The notes beneath the pieces are model-generated. The model was not told the DNA's origin, made no database searches, and saw nothing but the letters and a program-made list of their open reading frames with translations. The position numbers and the translations under genes are program-made. Below are positions 1 through 8,787 of a stretch of 64,000 bases of DNA, piece by piece (position 1 is the stretch's first letter; each line of letters starts with the position of its first letter). The DNA comes from Streptomyces sp. DT2A-34 (GTDB lineage: Bacteria; Actinomycetota; Actinomycetes; Streptomycetales; Streptomycetaceae). The DNA is taken from the NCBI RefSeq assembly GCF_030499515.1, contig NZ_JASTWJ010000001.1:124001-188000 (forward strand), given 5' to 3'.

Positions 1-36
1 GTCGGCCGACGCCAGCCCTCGGCCGGAACCGCTTAC

Positions 37-912
37 TCAGGCGACCCCGGGCTCCAACAGCCCGGCGCGCAGCTGCTTGATGATGCGGCTGATGAGCCGT
101 GAGACGTGCATCTGGGAGACGCCGATGTGGTCGGCGATCTGCGCCTGGGTGAGCTCCTCGACGAAACGCAGATGGATGATCCGGCGCTCACGCTCGTCGA
201 GACCGGCGATCAGAGGCGCCAACGAGTGGAAGTCCTCGACGAGTTCCAGCGACGGATCCTCCTCACCGAGGAGGTCGGCCAGGACGGACTCGCCGTTCCC
301 GGCGTCGGAGGTGACGGCCGCGTCGAGGGAGGCGGACTGGTAGCCGTTGGCGGCCTTGCGGGCCTCGATCACCTCTTCCTCCGACAGCGACATCAGCTGT
401 GCGAGCTCGGGGGTGGTCGGCGTGCGGCCCAGCCGGGAGCGGAGTTCCTCCGTCGCCCTGGTCAGCTCCACGCGCGCCTCCTGCAGGCGGCGTGGCACAT
501 GGACCGCCCAGCTCGTGTCGCGGAAGAAGCGCTTGATCTCGCCGACGATGTACGGGACGGCGAACGTCGTGAACTCGACCTCCCGGGACACCTCGAAGCG
601 GTCGATGGCCTTGATCAGCCCGATGGTCCCGACCTGGACGACGTCCTCCAGCGAGTCCCCACGGGCGCGGAAGCGCGACGCGGCGTACCGCACGAGCGAC
701 AGGTTGATCTCGATCAACGTGTTGCGTACGTACTGGTGTTCGTGCGTACCTTCGTCCAGCATGGCCAGGCGGTCGAAGAACTGACGCGACAACTCGCGTG
801 CGTCCTGGGGCCTCACCCTCGTCGGATCCTCGATCAGCGGCAGCGCCGCCCCGTCCGTCGTGGCCGTCTCCTGTGCCGTGGCCGTTGCCTGCGCCACCGT
901 CACGGCTGCCAT
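37..912 (-). CDS. SigB/SigF-type RNA polymerase sigma factor
   Basis: This 291-residue protein is an alternative sigma-70 factor of the SigB/SigF/SigG group, which in Streptomyces directs RNA polymerase to stress and differentiation promoters. Region 2 spans about residues 70-135 (GLIKAIDRFE, YIVGEIKRFFRD), region 3 about 140-200, and region 4 about 238-285 with the helix-turn-helix QAQIADHIGVSQMHVSRLI. The first 35 residues are an Ala/Thr-rich extension with no domain. The ATG has a strong GAGGAGGG ribosome site 5 bases upstream. It is divergent from a second sigma factor of the same family. Two anti-sigma-type HATPases lie 2-3 kb away, so control by partner switching is likely but not shown. 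The family is clear; the exact paralogue is not. Confidence 0.93.
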   Translation of the reverse strand: MAAVTVAQATATAQETATTDGAALPLIEDPTRVRPQDARELSRQFFDRLAMLDEGTHEHQYVRNTLIEINLSLVRYAASRFRARGDSLEDVVQVGTIGLIKAIDRFEVSREVEFTTFAVPYIVGEIKRFFRDTSWAVHVPRRLQEARVELTRATEELRSRLGRTPTTPELAQLMSLSEEEVIEARKAANGYQSASLDAAVTSDAGNGESVLADLLGEEDPSLELVEDFHSLAPLIAGLDERERRIIHLRFVEELTQAQIADHIGVSQMHVSRLISRIIKQLRAGLLEPGVA

Positions 913-1268
913 GCCGCCCTCCTCATCGCCGGAACCAGTTGCCTATCCCCGCGTGCCCTGGCTGGCGCGGCTCACTCCCCTTCGGACGCCGGAAACACGG
1001 CACGGCGGTGAGTTCTGGCGTGAAGTCGCCCCTGGACGCGGACGATTCCGGACACGCCGTCCTCGGAAGTCCCCGGCCGAGGCCGGCCCCTTTGTCGCCC
1101 CTCGTTCGTCCGGGGCAGTTTGCGTGGTCGGTCGTGGGGCATGCGGGATTTCGTGCTTCGGACCAGAGGCGCACCGGTGCTAGAGGTGTGACCGCTCCGG
1201 GGCTTTCGTGCCCCGTGCACCGTTTCCCACGGAGATTCCCTGAGAACGCCGTTCAGGAGCTGTTCCCC
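913..1268. other. Intergenic region between divergent sigma factor genes
   Basis: These 356 bases separate two divergent sigma genes and must hold both promoters. Reading frames cross it, but none has a recognisable product or a ribosome site. A small hairpin (CGGGG/CCCCG arms, about 1197-1217) is visible. I could not find a convincing SigB-type promoter (GTTT, spacer, GGGTA) on either strand, so no promoter is called. Confidence 0.5.
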
Positions 1269-2111
1269 ATGCTGGTTGAGACGTCCGCTCATGGTTCCGA
1301 CCCCGCTGCCGCCCGTCCCCGAGTGTCCGGTGGACGCGTCTACGACGACGCCCCCGACACCGCTGCCGACTTCGCCCGCCTGGCCGCTCTGCCCGAAGGG
1401 CCCGAACGAGACGCGGTACGCGACGAACTCACCAAGGCGTGGCTGCCCATGGCCCACCGCATCGCCGGCCGATTCCGCAACCGCGGGGAGTCGCTGGAGG
1501 ATCTGCGCCAGGTCGCGGCCCTCGGACTGGTGAAGGCGATAGACCGGTTCGAGCCCGGACGAGGGGCCTTCGAGAGCTATGCCGTGCCCACCGTCACCGG
1601 AGAGATCAAGCGGCACTTCCGCGACCGGATGTGGGCCCTGCGGGTCCCCCGCCGGGTCCAGGAGCTGCGCAACAAGGTGCGGTTCGCGCGCCGCGACCTC
1701 GCCGAGAGGGCGGGCGGCGCCATGCCGTCGGTCGCCGAGATCGCCGCCCACGCGGGGCTCACCGAGGACGAGGCCAACGCGGGGCTGGAGGCCCTGGAGA
1801 GCTTCAGCACGCTCTCCCTCGACGCCGAGATGTCCTCGAGCGACGACGGCTTCAGCCTCGCCGACACGATCGGCTCCTGCGACGAGGCGTACGACGTCGT
1901 CGTCGACCGGGAGGCGGCGAAGGAGGGACTGCGGCGGCTGCCCGAGCGCGAGCGCGCCATCTTGTACATGCGCTTCTTCGAGGACATGACGCAAAGCCGC
2001 ATCGCCGACCGCCTGGGCATCTCCCAGATGCATGTCTCCCGCATCATCAGCCGGTGCTGCGCGCGGGTACGGGACGAGGCCCTCGACCCGGGGTCGGGGC
2101 CGGAGCACTGA
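1269..2111 (+). CDS. SigB/SigF-type RNA polymerase sigma factor
   Basis: This is a second sigma factor of the SigB/SigF family, 280 residues from the chosen start. The frame is open further upstream, but the ATG at 1269 has an AGGAG site 8 bases before it, and homology begins just after. Region 2 is at about residues 58-122 (LEDLRQVAALGLVKAIDRFE, VTGEIKRHFRDRMW). Region 4 is near the C-terminus with SRIADRLGISQMHVSRIIS. It shares the same layout as the divergent sigma gene and is probably an old duplicate. A PRC-barrel gene and an HATPase gene follow on the same strand. The role in general or osmotic stress is inferred from the family. Confidence 0.93.
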   Translation: MLVETSAHGSDPAAARPRVSGGRVYDDAPDTAADFARLAALPEGPERDAVRDELTKAWLPMAHRIAGRFRNRGESLEDLRQVAALGLVKAIDRFEPGRGAFESYAVPTVTGEIKRHFRDRMWALRVPRRVQELRNKVRFARRDLAERAGGAMPSVAEIAAHAGLTEDEANAGLEALESFSTLSLDAEMSSSDDGFSLADTIGSCDEAYDVVVDREAAKEGLRRLPERERAILYMRFFEDMTQSRIADRLGISQMHVSRIISRCCARVRDEALDPGSGPEH

Positions 2112-2165
2112 GGCGGCGGGGCCCGGTGACGAAGAAGGCGGCAACGACACGGAGGAGGAAACGAT

Positions 2166-2537
2166 GTGAGCAACGACAGAATCTGGTCGTACCCTCCCGG
2201 CAGCGGCCACCAGGAGGGGCGGACGCTCACGGGGTTCACCGTCGAGGCGACCGACGGGATCGTCGGCCATGTGGACCGCCAGGCCGACGACACACCCCTG
2301 CGGCATTTGATCGTCGACACGGGCGCGTGGGTGTTCGGCAGAAGCCTGCTGATACCCGCGGGCACGGTCACCGGCGTGGACATGAGGACCCGGGTGGTCA
2401 CCGTGGGGTGTACCCGGGCGGAGGCCAAGGCGGCTCCCCGATTCGAGACCGACCGCGAGACCCTCGATCCCGCGTACCTGTCCGCCGTCGGTGCGTACTA
2501 CGCCGCTCTGCCCCATGGTTCGGGCGCGAACGGGTAG
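2166..2537 (+). CDS. PRC-barrel domain protein
   Basis: This 123-residue cytoplasmic protein has one PRC-barrel fold across about residues 15-95, including the typical strand motif GIVGHVDRQADD and the run RHLIVDTGAWVFGRSLLIPA, which ends in the conserved Leu-Ile-Pro. PRC barrels are small beta-barrels found in ribosome maturation factors and stress proteins; no enzyme activity is expected. The start is GTG at 2166, overlapping an ATG-TGA. It lies 54 bases after the sigma factor gene on the same strand, and such genes often accompany SigB-like stress regulators in actinobacteria. The C-terminal 30 residues are not recognisable. Confidence 0.85.
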   Translation: MSNDRIWSYPPGSGHQEGRTLTGFTVEATDGIVGHVDRQADDTPLRHLIVDTGAWVFGRSLLIPAGTVTGVDMRTRVVTVGCTRAEAKAAPRFETDRETLDPAYLSAVGAYYAALPHGSGANG

Positions 2538-2681
2538 CCGAGCCACATGGACGTGGACGGACGACGATGAGCGGAGACGACAGCGTGCGAGGAGTGAAGT
2601 GACACAAGCCGCAGCCCCCTTGGTGCGCGCCTGCGATGCTCGGGGCAAGACGAGCGTCCCGCGGGCAGCGAACGAGCAACC

Positions 2682-3122
2682 GTGAAGCCGGCGGAGCGCC
2701 GTCCGGCCGGGGACAGCGGGACGGCGCGTGGCCGGTCGGTCCCGATCACCAGCGCGGCGACGGCACGTAGGTATGTGCGGTCGGTCGTGGACGAGCACTG
2801 GCGTGCGCCGTCCGGCGCCGCGAGCGAGAGAGCCGTCATGGACCTCCTGCTGGTCGTGTCGGAACTGGTCACCAACGCCATCCGGCACGGCGGCGGCCTC
2901 GCGGGGTTCGAGGTGGCCTTGCTTCCCGAGGGGGTGAGGCTGAGCGTGCACGACTACAGCGACGCCGTCCCCTCCGCCGCCTACGGGCCGGGCACCTTGC
3001 CCCAATCGCACGAGGGCAGCGGATACGGATGGCCGCTGATCATCCGTCTCTCCCGGGAGATCCTCATCGAGCGCCGCCGGGAGGGCGGCAAGACGGTCGG
3101 CGTGCTGGTGCCGCTGACATGA
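2682..3122 (+). CDS. ATP-binding protein, RsbW-like HATPase fold (anti-sigma type)
   Basis: This 146-residue single-domain GHKL ATPase is of the RsbW/SpoIIAB type, which bind and phosphorylate anti-anti-sigma factors or hold sigma factors. The N box is LVVSELVTNAIRHGGG (about residues 56-71), followed by an HDYSD element (about residues 92-96) and the G-box-like GSGYGWPLI near residue 112. There are no membrane segments. The start is GTG at 2682; the ribosome site is weak. It is the third gene on the strand after the sigma factor and the PRC-barrel gene. The context suggests a partner for one of the two sigma factors, but Streptomyces has dozens of such orphan HATPases, so the partner is unproven. 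Confidence 0.87.
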   Translation: MKPAERRPAGDSGTARGRSVPITSAATARRYVRSVVDEHWRAPSGAASERAVMDLLLVVSELVTNAIRHGGGLAGFEVALLPEGVRLSVHDYSDAVPSAAYGPGTLPQSHEGSGYGWPLIIRLSREILIERRREGGKTVGVLVPLT

Positions 3123-3126
3123 GAGA

Positions 3127-3184
3127 CCAGGGCAGGAACGCGTGTACGTCCTTCACCAGGGCAGGAACGCGTGCACGTCCTTGC
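3127..3184. repeat. 29-bp tandem duplication over the end of an HATPase gene
   Basis: Two copies of a 29-base unit lie head to tail (3127-3155 and 3156-3184), differing at only about three positions. The right copy encodes the last codons of the minus-strand HATPase (KDVHAFLPW), and the stop codon falls at the junction. The left copy is therefore a non-coding echo of the gene end just outside it. Confidence 0.85.
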
Positions 3185-3593
3185 CGTCCGCACGCACCAC
3201 CACGCTGACCTGATCGCACAGTGTGTGGATCAGGTACCAGCCGATACCGCCGCCACCGCCCTTGCCGGGGTGGAAGGGACGCGGCGCAGGCGGAGTGGTG
3301 CTCGTGTCGCCGAGCGTCACGTGCACACCGTCGAGCGCCCTGCGCAGCGTCAGCTCGAACGGCCCCGGAGCGTACTGGATGGCGTTGGCGGCGAGCTCGC
3401 TGACGACCAGCAGGATGTCGTCCCGGTACTCGGGCGCCGCCGGCGGTGAGGACCGCGCCAGCGTGGCCAGGAACTCCTCCGCGCACTGGCGGGCTCTCGT
3501 CACATCACCGAATCCCCCGTCAAACCCGACCTCCCAGTCCTCGATCTCTTCGGAGGACGGTTTGCCGCCCCCACGCGATTCGGTAGCCATCAC
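3153..3593 (-). CDS. ATP-binding protein, RsbW-like HATPase fold
   Basis: This is a second small GHKL ATPase of 146 residues. The N box is LLVVSELAANAIQYAPG (about residues 61-77) and the glycine-rich lid is KGGGGGIGWYLIHTL (about 110-124). The aspartate-containing G1 box is degenerate (LGDTSTTPP). It is convergent with the other HATPase gene, 30 bases away, so the two form a tail-to-tail pair. The start chosen (ATG at 3593) has a second ATG directly after it. The family suggests an anti-sigma or serine-kinase role; nothing in the sequence names its partner. The gene end is duplicated as a short tandem repeat. Confidence 0.86.
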   Translation of the reverse strand: MMATESRGGGKPSSEEIEDWEVGFDGGFGDVTRARQCAEEFLATLARSSPPAAPEYRDDILLVVSELAANAIQYAPGPFELTLRRALDGVHVTLGDTSTTPPAPRPFHPGKGGGGGIGWYLIHTLCDQVSVVVRADGKDVHAFLPW

Positions 3594-3757
3594 ACCTTCT
3601 TCGGCCCGTTCGCCCGGCGGCCGCGGTGACTCGTCGTACTGCTTCCACCCCGCTGGTTCCCAGCCAGGGCGCGGCTACTCGTCCTGAATTGGTCGAAGCG
3701 GTGAGGCACCACGGACGAGAGCGACGACAGAGCCTGTTGCGCCGACGGGACCGCGGG

Positions 3758-4225
3758 TCAGCCGGCGAACACCCTGCCTTCCTTGACCTCGTAGTGCGTG
3801 GGCTCCGAGCAGCCGATGGAAGGTGTGATCAGCAGGCTCACGGTGAGCGGCGCGGGGTCCGTGCTCGCGGTGGAGAACTCGCAGACGGCACCACTGCCCG
3901 TCAGCGGGTACCAGAACCACCCGTCGACGTCTCCCACGGTGACCCGGTCGGACTCCTTCCACGCGCCACCGCTCTGGGTGTAGACCTGCAGCCGCACCGA
4001 GGCGGCGTTCTCGTCCTGCGTCGACCGCAGGGCGGTCAGCGTGACCTTGTAGTCGCTGCCGAGGACGGACGAGGCGATCTGCCGCGTCTGCGGTGCCGCG
4101 GCGCCGGCGCTGGACGCTCCTGCGCCCGCCGCACCGAGGACGGCCGCCGTCAGAAGGGTGACGCCCGCGGTCACGGCGCGACGAGTGCGGTTGCGGTTGC
4201 GGTGCTGATTGCGGACCAGGCTCAT
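3758..4225 (-). CDS. Small secreted protein of unknown function
   Basis: This 155-residue protein starts with a basic N-region (RNQHRNRNRTRR), a hydrophobic stretch (VTAGVTLLTAAVLGAAGAG) and an Ala-rich cleavage zone near residue 45, which is a standard secretion signal. The mature part of about 110 residues is rich in beta-prone sequence, with two cysteines (AVCEFS and SIGCSEP) that could form a disulphide. I recognise no family. The open frame extends upstream to 4597, but the ATG at 4225 has a GGGGGA site 5 bases before it and places the signal peptide correctly. It is divergent from a monooxygenase gene. Confidence 0.75.
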   Translation of the reverse strand: MSLVRNQHRNRNRTRRAVTAGVTLLTAAVLGAAGAGASSAGAAAPQTRQIASSVLGSDYKVTLTALRSTQDENAASVRLQVYTQSGGAWKESDRVTVGDVDGWFWYPLTGSGAVCEFSTASTDPAPLTVSLLITPSIGCSEPTHYEVKEGRVFAG

Positions 4226-4372
4226 GTGTTCCCCCGTTGGAACGAGATGTGCTGGACGGTCGGATTGGTTCGTACGGTGGTTGAGACCAGTCACCTGCCC
4301 GGAGGGTTGTACGGCGTCGCGCCGCGGGGCCCGCGGCGCGTCCGGCTGCGGCCGTGCGGCAGGATGAGCACC

Positions 4373-4702
4373 ATGAGCGTAGTCAAGATCAACGTACTGA
4401 CCGTCCCCGCCGAGCAGCGCGAGACGCTGGAGAAGCGCTTCGCCTCCCGTGCGCACGCCGTGGAGAGCTCCGACGGGTTCGAGTGGTTCGAACTCCTGCG
4501 GCCGGTCGAGGGCACCGACACCTACCTCGTGTACACGCGCTGGCGTGACGAGGAGTCCTTCCAGGCCTGGATGGAGGGCCCCATGAAGTCGGCCCACCAG
4601 GGCGGCGGGGCGGAAGGCGGAGAGCGCCCCAAGCCGGCGGCCAGCGGGTCCACTTTGTGGTCCTTCGAGGTCGTGCAGCAGGCGGGGCCGAAGGGCGAGT
4701 AG
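4373..4702 (+). CDS. Antibiotic biosynthesis monooxygenase (ABM) domain protein
   Basis: This 109-residue protein has the ferredoxin-like ABM fold, as in small cofactor-free quinone-forming monooxygenases and haem-degrading enzymes. Visible signatures are VVKINVLTVPAEQRETLEKR at the start, the central SDGFEWFELLRP, and YLVYTRWRDEESFQAWM. An ATG three codons upstream (4364) is possible, but AGGA at 4361 fits the start at 4373. Homologues are widespread single genes in Streptomyces, and the substrate is unknown. A hairpin terminator follows 15 bases after the stop. Confidence 0.85.
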   Translation: MSVVKINVLTVPAEQRETLEKRFASRAHAVESSDGFEWFELLRPVEGTDTYLVYTRWRDEESFQAWMEGPMKSAHQGGGAEGGERPKPAASGSTLWSFEVVQQAGPKGE

Positions 4703-4717
4703 CGCGCAGCGGTCACT

Positions 4718-4738
4718 GGCGGGGGCTTCGCCCCCGCC
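4718..4738 (+). terminator. Hairpin terminator after the ABM gene
   Basis: A perfect 9-bp stem (GGCGGGGGC and GCCCCCGCC) with a TTC loop lies 15 bases downstream of the stop codon. There is no T-run, as is common in Streptomyces. Confidence 0.7.
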
Positions 4739-4778
4739 GTCGCTCGGCCCCGATCGCGTCCGATGCCAGAATGCGGGG

Positions 4779-5056
4779 ATGTCGTCCTCTCACAGCCTCC
4801 CCGGTTCCCCTGACGGACGTCTTCGGGCCCAGTTGGTGACACTGGTCGAGGGCATCGCCCCTTGGGACGAACCTGGAGCGGGCCCACTTGCGCACGGCCG
4901 GCGAGTGGCTCCGCAGCGGTGCCCCGGTGTACAGGATCCGTAAGCCTGACGTCCCGAAGACGCACCTCGTGAGCTACGTCGTCGTACTGGACGACAAGCG
5001 CCGGGGAACTGCTGCTCGTCGCGCACCGCAAAGCCGGCCTGTGGCTCCCAACTGGA
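4779..5056 (+). pseudogene. 5' half of a split Nudix hydrolase gene
   Basis: Reading from ATG 4779 (after GCGGGG) gives the N-terminal half of a Nudix-family pyrophosphohydrolase, but in three pieces. Frame one encodes MSSSHSLPGSPDG to APWDE. An extra base near 4871 shifts to TAGEWLRSGAPVYRIRKP and [10 protein letters not shown] second extra base near 5003 shifts to [17 protein letters not shown]. The homology stops at the Gly of the LPTG element just before the Nudix box. The missing continuation, GHVEPGEDPW with the Nudix box EREC-REELGI, is found at 17251. The gene is therefore split by the island between and is also frameshifted, so it cannot make an active enzyme. Confidence 0.82.
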
Positions 5057-5072
5057 GTACGGGCGGGTTCAG

Positions 5073-6123
5073 GTGTGCGACCACTACGGTGTCGTGCCGT
5101 GGCGGCTGACGCCCCGCCACGTCGACGGCTACTACCGTGACGCGGCAGGCCGCCTGCACTGGCGCACCCCCGACGACGACGGCCTGGCGCCCTCCTCCTC
5201 GGCGATCCTCTCGCCCTACGACACCACGGCGCGCTACGTCCGGCACGGGCACATCATCAGCTGGAAGGCGTTCGCCGCGCATGTCACCGAGACGTGTGCC
5301 TCCGGCAGCGTCAACGTGATCACGGACGTGGCGACCACCTCGGCCGCCACCAACGACGGCCAGGCCCTGCCCGGTATCCATGCCCGTCTGGCGCGTCGCG
5401 GGCTGCTGCCCGCCGAGCACCTGGTCGACGGCGGCTACACCTCCCTGGTCCACCTGGAACGAGCCGAGCGCGAACACCAGATCACCGTCAGCGGCCCCCT
5501 GCCGGCCAACCCCACCCGCCAGCACCGCAGGAACGAAGGCTTCGACCGGGACGACTTCCACATCGACTTCGACCGCCGCCAGGTCACCTGCCCCCAGGGC
5601 CAGGTCAGCGCGGGCTGGCACGGCCCCTACCCGACCTCCTCGCCCACCGCCGCCCCGCTGATCGTGGCCCGGTTCACCAAGAGCCAGTGCCGCCCCTGCC
5701 CGGCCCGTACCCGCTTGCACCACCACCGCCGACAGCGCCCGGAACGTGGGCTTTCCCCCACGAGAACTCCGCGACCTGCAACTCCGCGTCCGCGCCGAAC
5801 AGCAGACCCTCGACTGGAAGACCCGCTACGCGGTCCGCTCCGGAGTCGAGGGCACCATCAACGAGTTCGCCCACGGACACGGCATGCGCCACTGCCGCTA
5901 CCGAGGACAGCCGAAAGCCCACCTGCAACACGTCCTCACGGCCATCGCCGTGAAACATCGAACGCCTCAGCGGTCAGCCAGCGACCGAGGAAGCCTCTTC
6001 GCCGAGACCGCCGACCGCTTTCCAGACCTTCCTCGACCAGAACGAGGTCCCCCGGGTCACAATCCTGGCGAACCCTCGGCAGCTGAGCCCGACCATCCAA
6101 GATCCCCGACAGAGTCAAGCTGA
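5073..6123 (+). pseudogene. Decayed IS1182-family transposase
   Basis: The reading matches the DDE transposase of IS1182-type elements: [69 protein letters not shown], then [20 protein letters not shown]. The N-terminal third is missing. A frameshift lies near 5700-5716 (frame of 5073 to frame of 5716). An extra A in the GTGAAACATC stretch near 5953 shifts the C-terminal part ([25 protein letters not shown]). It is a relic unable to transpose, and it forms the left end of the island next to the broken Nudix gene. Confidence 0.85.
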
Positions 6124-6188
6124 GCTTGGTGTTCAACCTCGGCCGTTCACCTGACCCTCTGATCTTGGTTCATTCCCGGGACAACAGG

Positions 6189-6244
6189 GCGGCCGTTCTT
6201 CACGCTTCGAGGTGTCGAGCAACGTTGCGTGAAGGAACGGCCGC
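6189..6244. repeat. 17-bp inverted repeat (hairpin) after the IS1182 relic
   Basis: The arms GCGGCCGTTCTTCACGC (6189-6205) and its complement (6227-6244, with one bulged G) could pair around a 21-base loop. It may be a transposon end or a terminator; no T-run follows. The rest of 6124-6426 holds no gene that I can support. Confidence 0.6.
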
Positions 6245-6426
6245 TGGAAGCGCCTCGATGGCCAGTGGCTTGTCGGGACTTTCCGGTCCGCTGCTCGCGG
6301 GCCGGGTGCAGAGAAGGCGTGAGATCCCCCGCTGGGTGACCGCCCGCCGCCCGGTCGGCATCGACGGCAGATGAGCAGGGAACCCCGACGAGCTTGCGTG
6401 ACGCCGCGCCTGACGCCCCATGGGGA

Positions 6427-6539
6427 GAAGCGCTTCGACACGCAACCTTTCGAACTCGATTGAGGTTCCATGCGGATTAGCCCGTTCTCTCCGTCGTCAG
6501 GTTGCGCTAGGCTCCCGCAACGTGTCGAAGCGCTTCGAC
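6427..6539. promoter_or_regulatory. Two LacI-type palindromes upstream of the GH5 gene
   Basis: GAAGCGCTTC occurs at 6427-6436, and a perfect 16-bp palindrome GTCGAAGCGCTTCGAC lies at 6524-6539, about 50 bases before the endoglucanase start. The GAAGCGCTTC core resembles operators of LacI/GalR repressors such as the cellobiose regulator CebR (centre AGCGCT). Control of the cellulase by such a repressor is inferred. The cognate regulator need not be the LacI gene in this island, whose own operators look different. Confidence 0.6.
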
Positions 6540-6589
6540 GATGACGCCTTCGACATGGGGGAAGGACCTTCGACTCGATGGAGAGTTCC

Positions 6590-8308
6590 ATGCCGAGTTC
6601 AACCGGTTTCACTCGTCGCCAGGTCATGACGACCTCCGCGGCCCTCGCCGTCACGGCGTTGTCCATCCCGACGGCCGCCCAGGCCGCCGCCCGGTCCACC
6701 GGTTCCGCCGCGTCGGCGTCCGCGATGGATGTCGTCGCACACATGCAGCCCGGCTGGAATCTGGGCAACAGCTTCGAGGCCATCGGCGCCGACGAGACGG
6801 CGTGGGGCAACCCGCGGGTGACCCAGGCGTTCTTGCGCAGGGTGAAGGCGCAGGGATTCAAAAGCATCCGGATACCGGTGACTTGGGGTCAGCACGAGGG
6901 CCCCGCTCCCACCTACACCCTCGACCAGGTGTTCCTGGCCAGGATCAAGCAGGTGGTCGACTGGGCCCTGGCCGAGGGCTTCTACGTTCTGATCAACATG
7001 CACGGCGACGCGTGGCAGTGGGTGCCGAACATGCCGACCCAGCATGACGCGGTCCTGGCCCAGTACACGGCCACCTGGCAGCAGATCGCGGCCACCTTCC
7101 GGGACGCATCGCGCCGACTGCTCTTCGAGAGCATCAACGAGCCCTTCTTCACCGGCAGCTCCGGCGATCAGCAGAACGCCGTTCTGATGAACGAGCTCAA
7201 CACGACCTTCCACTCCGTCGTGCGCGCGACCGGCGGAGGCAATGCCGACCGCCTGCTCGTCATGCCGACCCTCGGGGACACCCCGGATCAGCCCAAGATC
7301 GACACCCTGCTCGCCACCTTCTCCGCGCTCGACGACCCCAACCTCGTGGCCTCGGTCCACTACTACAGCTTCTGGCCCTTCAGCGTGAACCTCGCCGGCT
7401 ACACGACCTTCAACGCGGCCACCCAGCAGGACCTGACCGACACGTTCGACCTGCTGCACAGGGCCTTCGTGGCCAAGGGGATCCCGGTCGTCGTCGGTGA
7501 GTACGGGCTGCTCGGCTGGGACTCCGGCCCCGGCACGGTCGAACAGGGCGAGACGCTCAAGTACCTCGAGTATCTCGGCTACTACGCGCGCTACCGGGGC
7601 TTGACCACGATGCTGTGGGACAACGGCAGTCGCTTCAACCGCCGCACCCTGCAATGGAACGACCCGAGCCTCTATGCGCAGATACGGTCGAGCTGGACCG
7701 GGCGCTCCGGCACCGCGTCCACCGATCAGCTCTTCGTGCCCAAGGGCAAGACCCCGACGGACGCGACGATCACGCTGAACCTCAACGGCACCAGGCTGCT
7801 GAGGATCGATGTCGGCACCCGCCCCCTGATCCGGGGCGTGGACTACACCGTCAGCGGCAACACGCTGACGATCGCAGCGGCGACGCTCAGCCGGCTGACC
7901 GCATCACAGGAGTACGGCACGAATGCCGTCCTGTCCCTCCGGTTCACGGAAGGAATTCCTTGGGCCGTCAACGTCATCACCTATGACAAGCCGGTACTGA
8001 CGAGCGCGACGGGTACGACGACCTCGCTGGTGATACCCGCCGCGTTCAACGGCGACAAGTTGGCGACCATGGAAGCCGTCTACGCCGACGGCACCGCCGC
8101 CGGTCCGCAGTCCTGGACGACGTACCAGCAGTTCAATGTGGCCTTCACACCGGACTACACCGCAGGCACGATCACCTTGCCGACCGCGTTCTTCGACGGT
8201 GTCACCGACAACACCACCGTGACCCTCACCTTCCACTTCTGGAGCGGGGCGATCTTGACGTACACGTTGACCAGGTCCGGCACCGCGGTCACGGGCACCT
8301 CTGCCTGA
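6590..8308 (+). CDS. Secreted GH5 endoglucanase with two X2 modules
   Basis: This 572-residue secreted glycoside hydrolase is predicted to cleave internal beta-1,4-glucan bonds. A Tat-like signal (FTRRQVMTTSAALAV) ends at an AQA-type site near residue 35. The GH5 domain covers about residues 45-375. It shows GWNLGNSFEA, IRIPVTWG, the acid/base Glu in FESINEPFF, VHYYSFWPF and the nucleophile Glu in VVVGEYGLLGWD. Two CBM_X2/Ig-like modules follow (about 385-470 and 475-570). ATG 6578 is also possible, but GGAGAG lies directly before 6590. LacI-type palindromes upstream suggest induction by cellulose breakdown products. It lies in the acquired island, flanked by transposase relics. Confidence 0.92.
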   Translation: MPSSTGFTRRQVMTTSAALAVTALSIPTAAQAAARSTGSAASASAMDVVAHMQPGWNLGNSFEAIGADETAWGNPRVTQAFLRRVKAQGFKSIRIPVTWGQHEGPAPTYTLDQVFLARIKQVVDWALAEGFYVLINMHGDAWQWVPNMPTQHDAVLAQYTATWQQIAATFRDASRRLLFESINEPFFTGSSGDQQNAVLMNELNTTFHSVVRATGGGNADRLLVMPTLGDTPDQPKIDTLLATFSALDDPNLVASVHYYSFWPFSVNLAGYTTFNAATQQDLTDTFDLLHRAFVAKGIPVVVGEYGLLGWDSGPGTVEQGETLKYLEYLGYYARYRGLTTMLWDNGSRFNRRTLQWNDPSLYAQIRSSWTGRSGTASTDQLFVPKGKTPTDATITLNLNGTRLLRIDVGTRPLIRGVDYTVSGNTLTIAAATLSRLTASQEYGTNAVLSLRFTEGIPWAVNVITYDKPVLTSATGTTTSLVIPAAFNGDKLATMEAVYADGTAAGPQSWTTYQQFNVAFTPDYTAGTITLPTAFFDGVTDNTTVTLTFHFWSGAILTYTLTRSGTAVTGTSA

Positions 8309-8338
8309 AAACGGGTCCACCAGCAATGAGGCGATATC

Positions 8339-8787
8339 TCAGGTGGTGAGTTCGGCACGTTTCTTGTAGCAGGTCAGGGCGGCGGCGAGGCCGAGGAAGG
8401 CGAGGAGGTGGCTGCCTTTTCGTTCGTACCGGATGGTGAGGCGGCGGTAGCCGAACAGCCAGGAGACCGCTCGATCTTCCAGCGGTGCCGCCCGAGCCGT
8501 TCGGAGGACTCGATGCCCGGCCGGGCGATCCGGGCGACGATGTCGCGTTCCCGCAGCCAGGAAAGGATGTCGGCGGAGTGGTAAGCCTTGTCGGCGCGGA
8601 GTTTGGCGGGCTGCTTGCGGCGCGGTCCACGCCGGGACCGCACGGCCGGTACCCCTGTCACCAGAGGCTTGAGGGCCAGGCTGTCGTTGGTGTCCGCGCC
8701 GGAGGTGCCGACCACCAGCGGGACGCCCTGAGCCTCGGACAACACGTGCAGCTTGCTGCCGGATTTACCGCCGTCGACCGGGTTTGG
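8339..8787 (-). pseudogene. IS5-family transposase, C-terminal fragment
   Basis: On the minus strand the reading GPNPVDGGKSGSKLHVLSE, DTNDSLALKPLVTGVP, LRADKAYHSADILSWLRE and RPGIESSERLGRHRWKIERS matches the C-terminal half of IS5-type DDE transposases. A frameshift near 8475 moves the last part (WLFGYRRLTIRYERKGSH, ALTCYKKRAELTT, stop at 8339) to another frame. The N-terminal half is missing; at about 8788 the sequence changes abruptly to a different transposase on the other strand. It is non-functional. Confidence 0.82.

Noticed and set aside
972..3011. A 679-codon minus-strand frame
   Set aside because: It is antisense to the sigma factor and PRC-barrel genes, with no domain and no ribosome site.
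5073..5080. GTGCG-like 5' end of a group II intron at the left edge of the island
   Set aside because: The pentamer is far too short to rely on. The following sequence is transposase coding, and no domain V was recognised near the right edge, so the whole island is not an intron.
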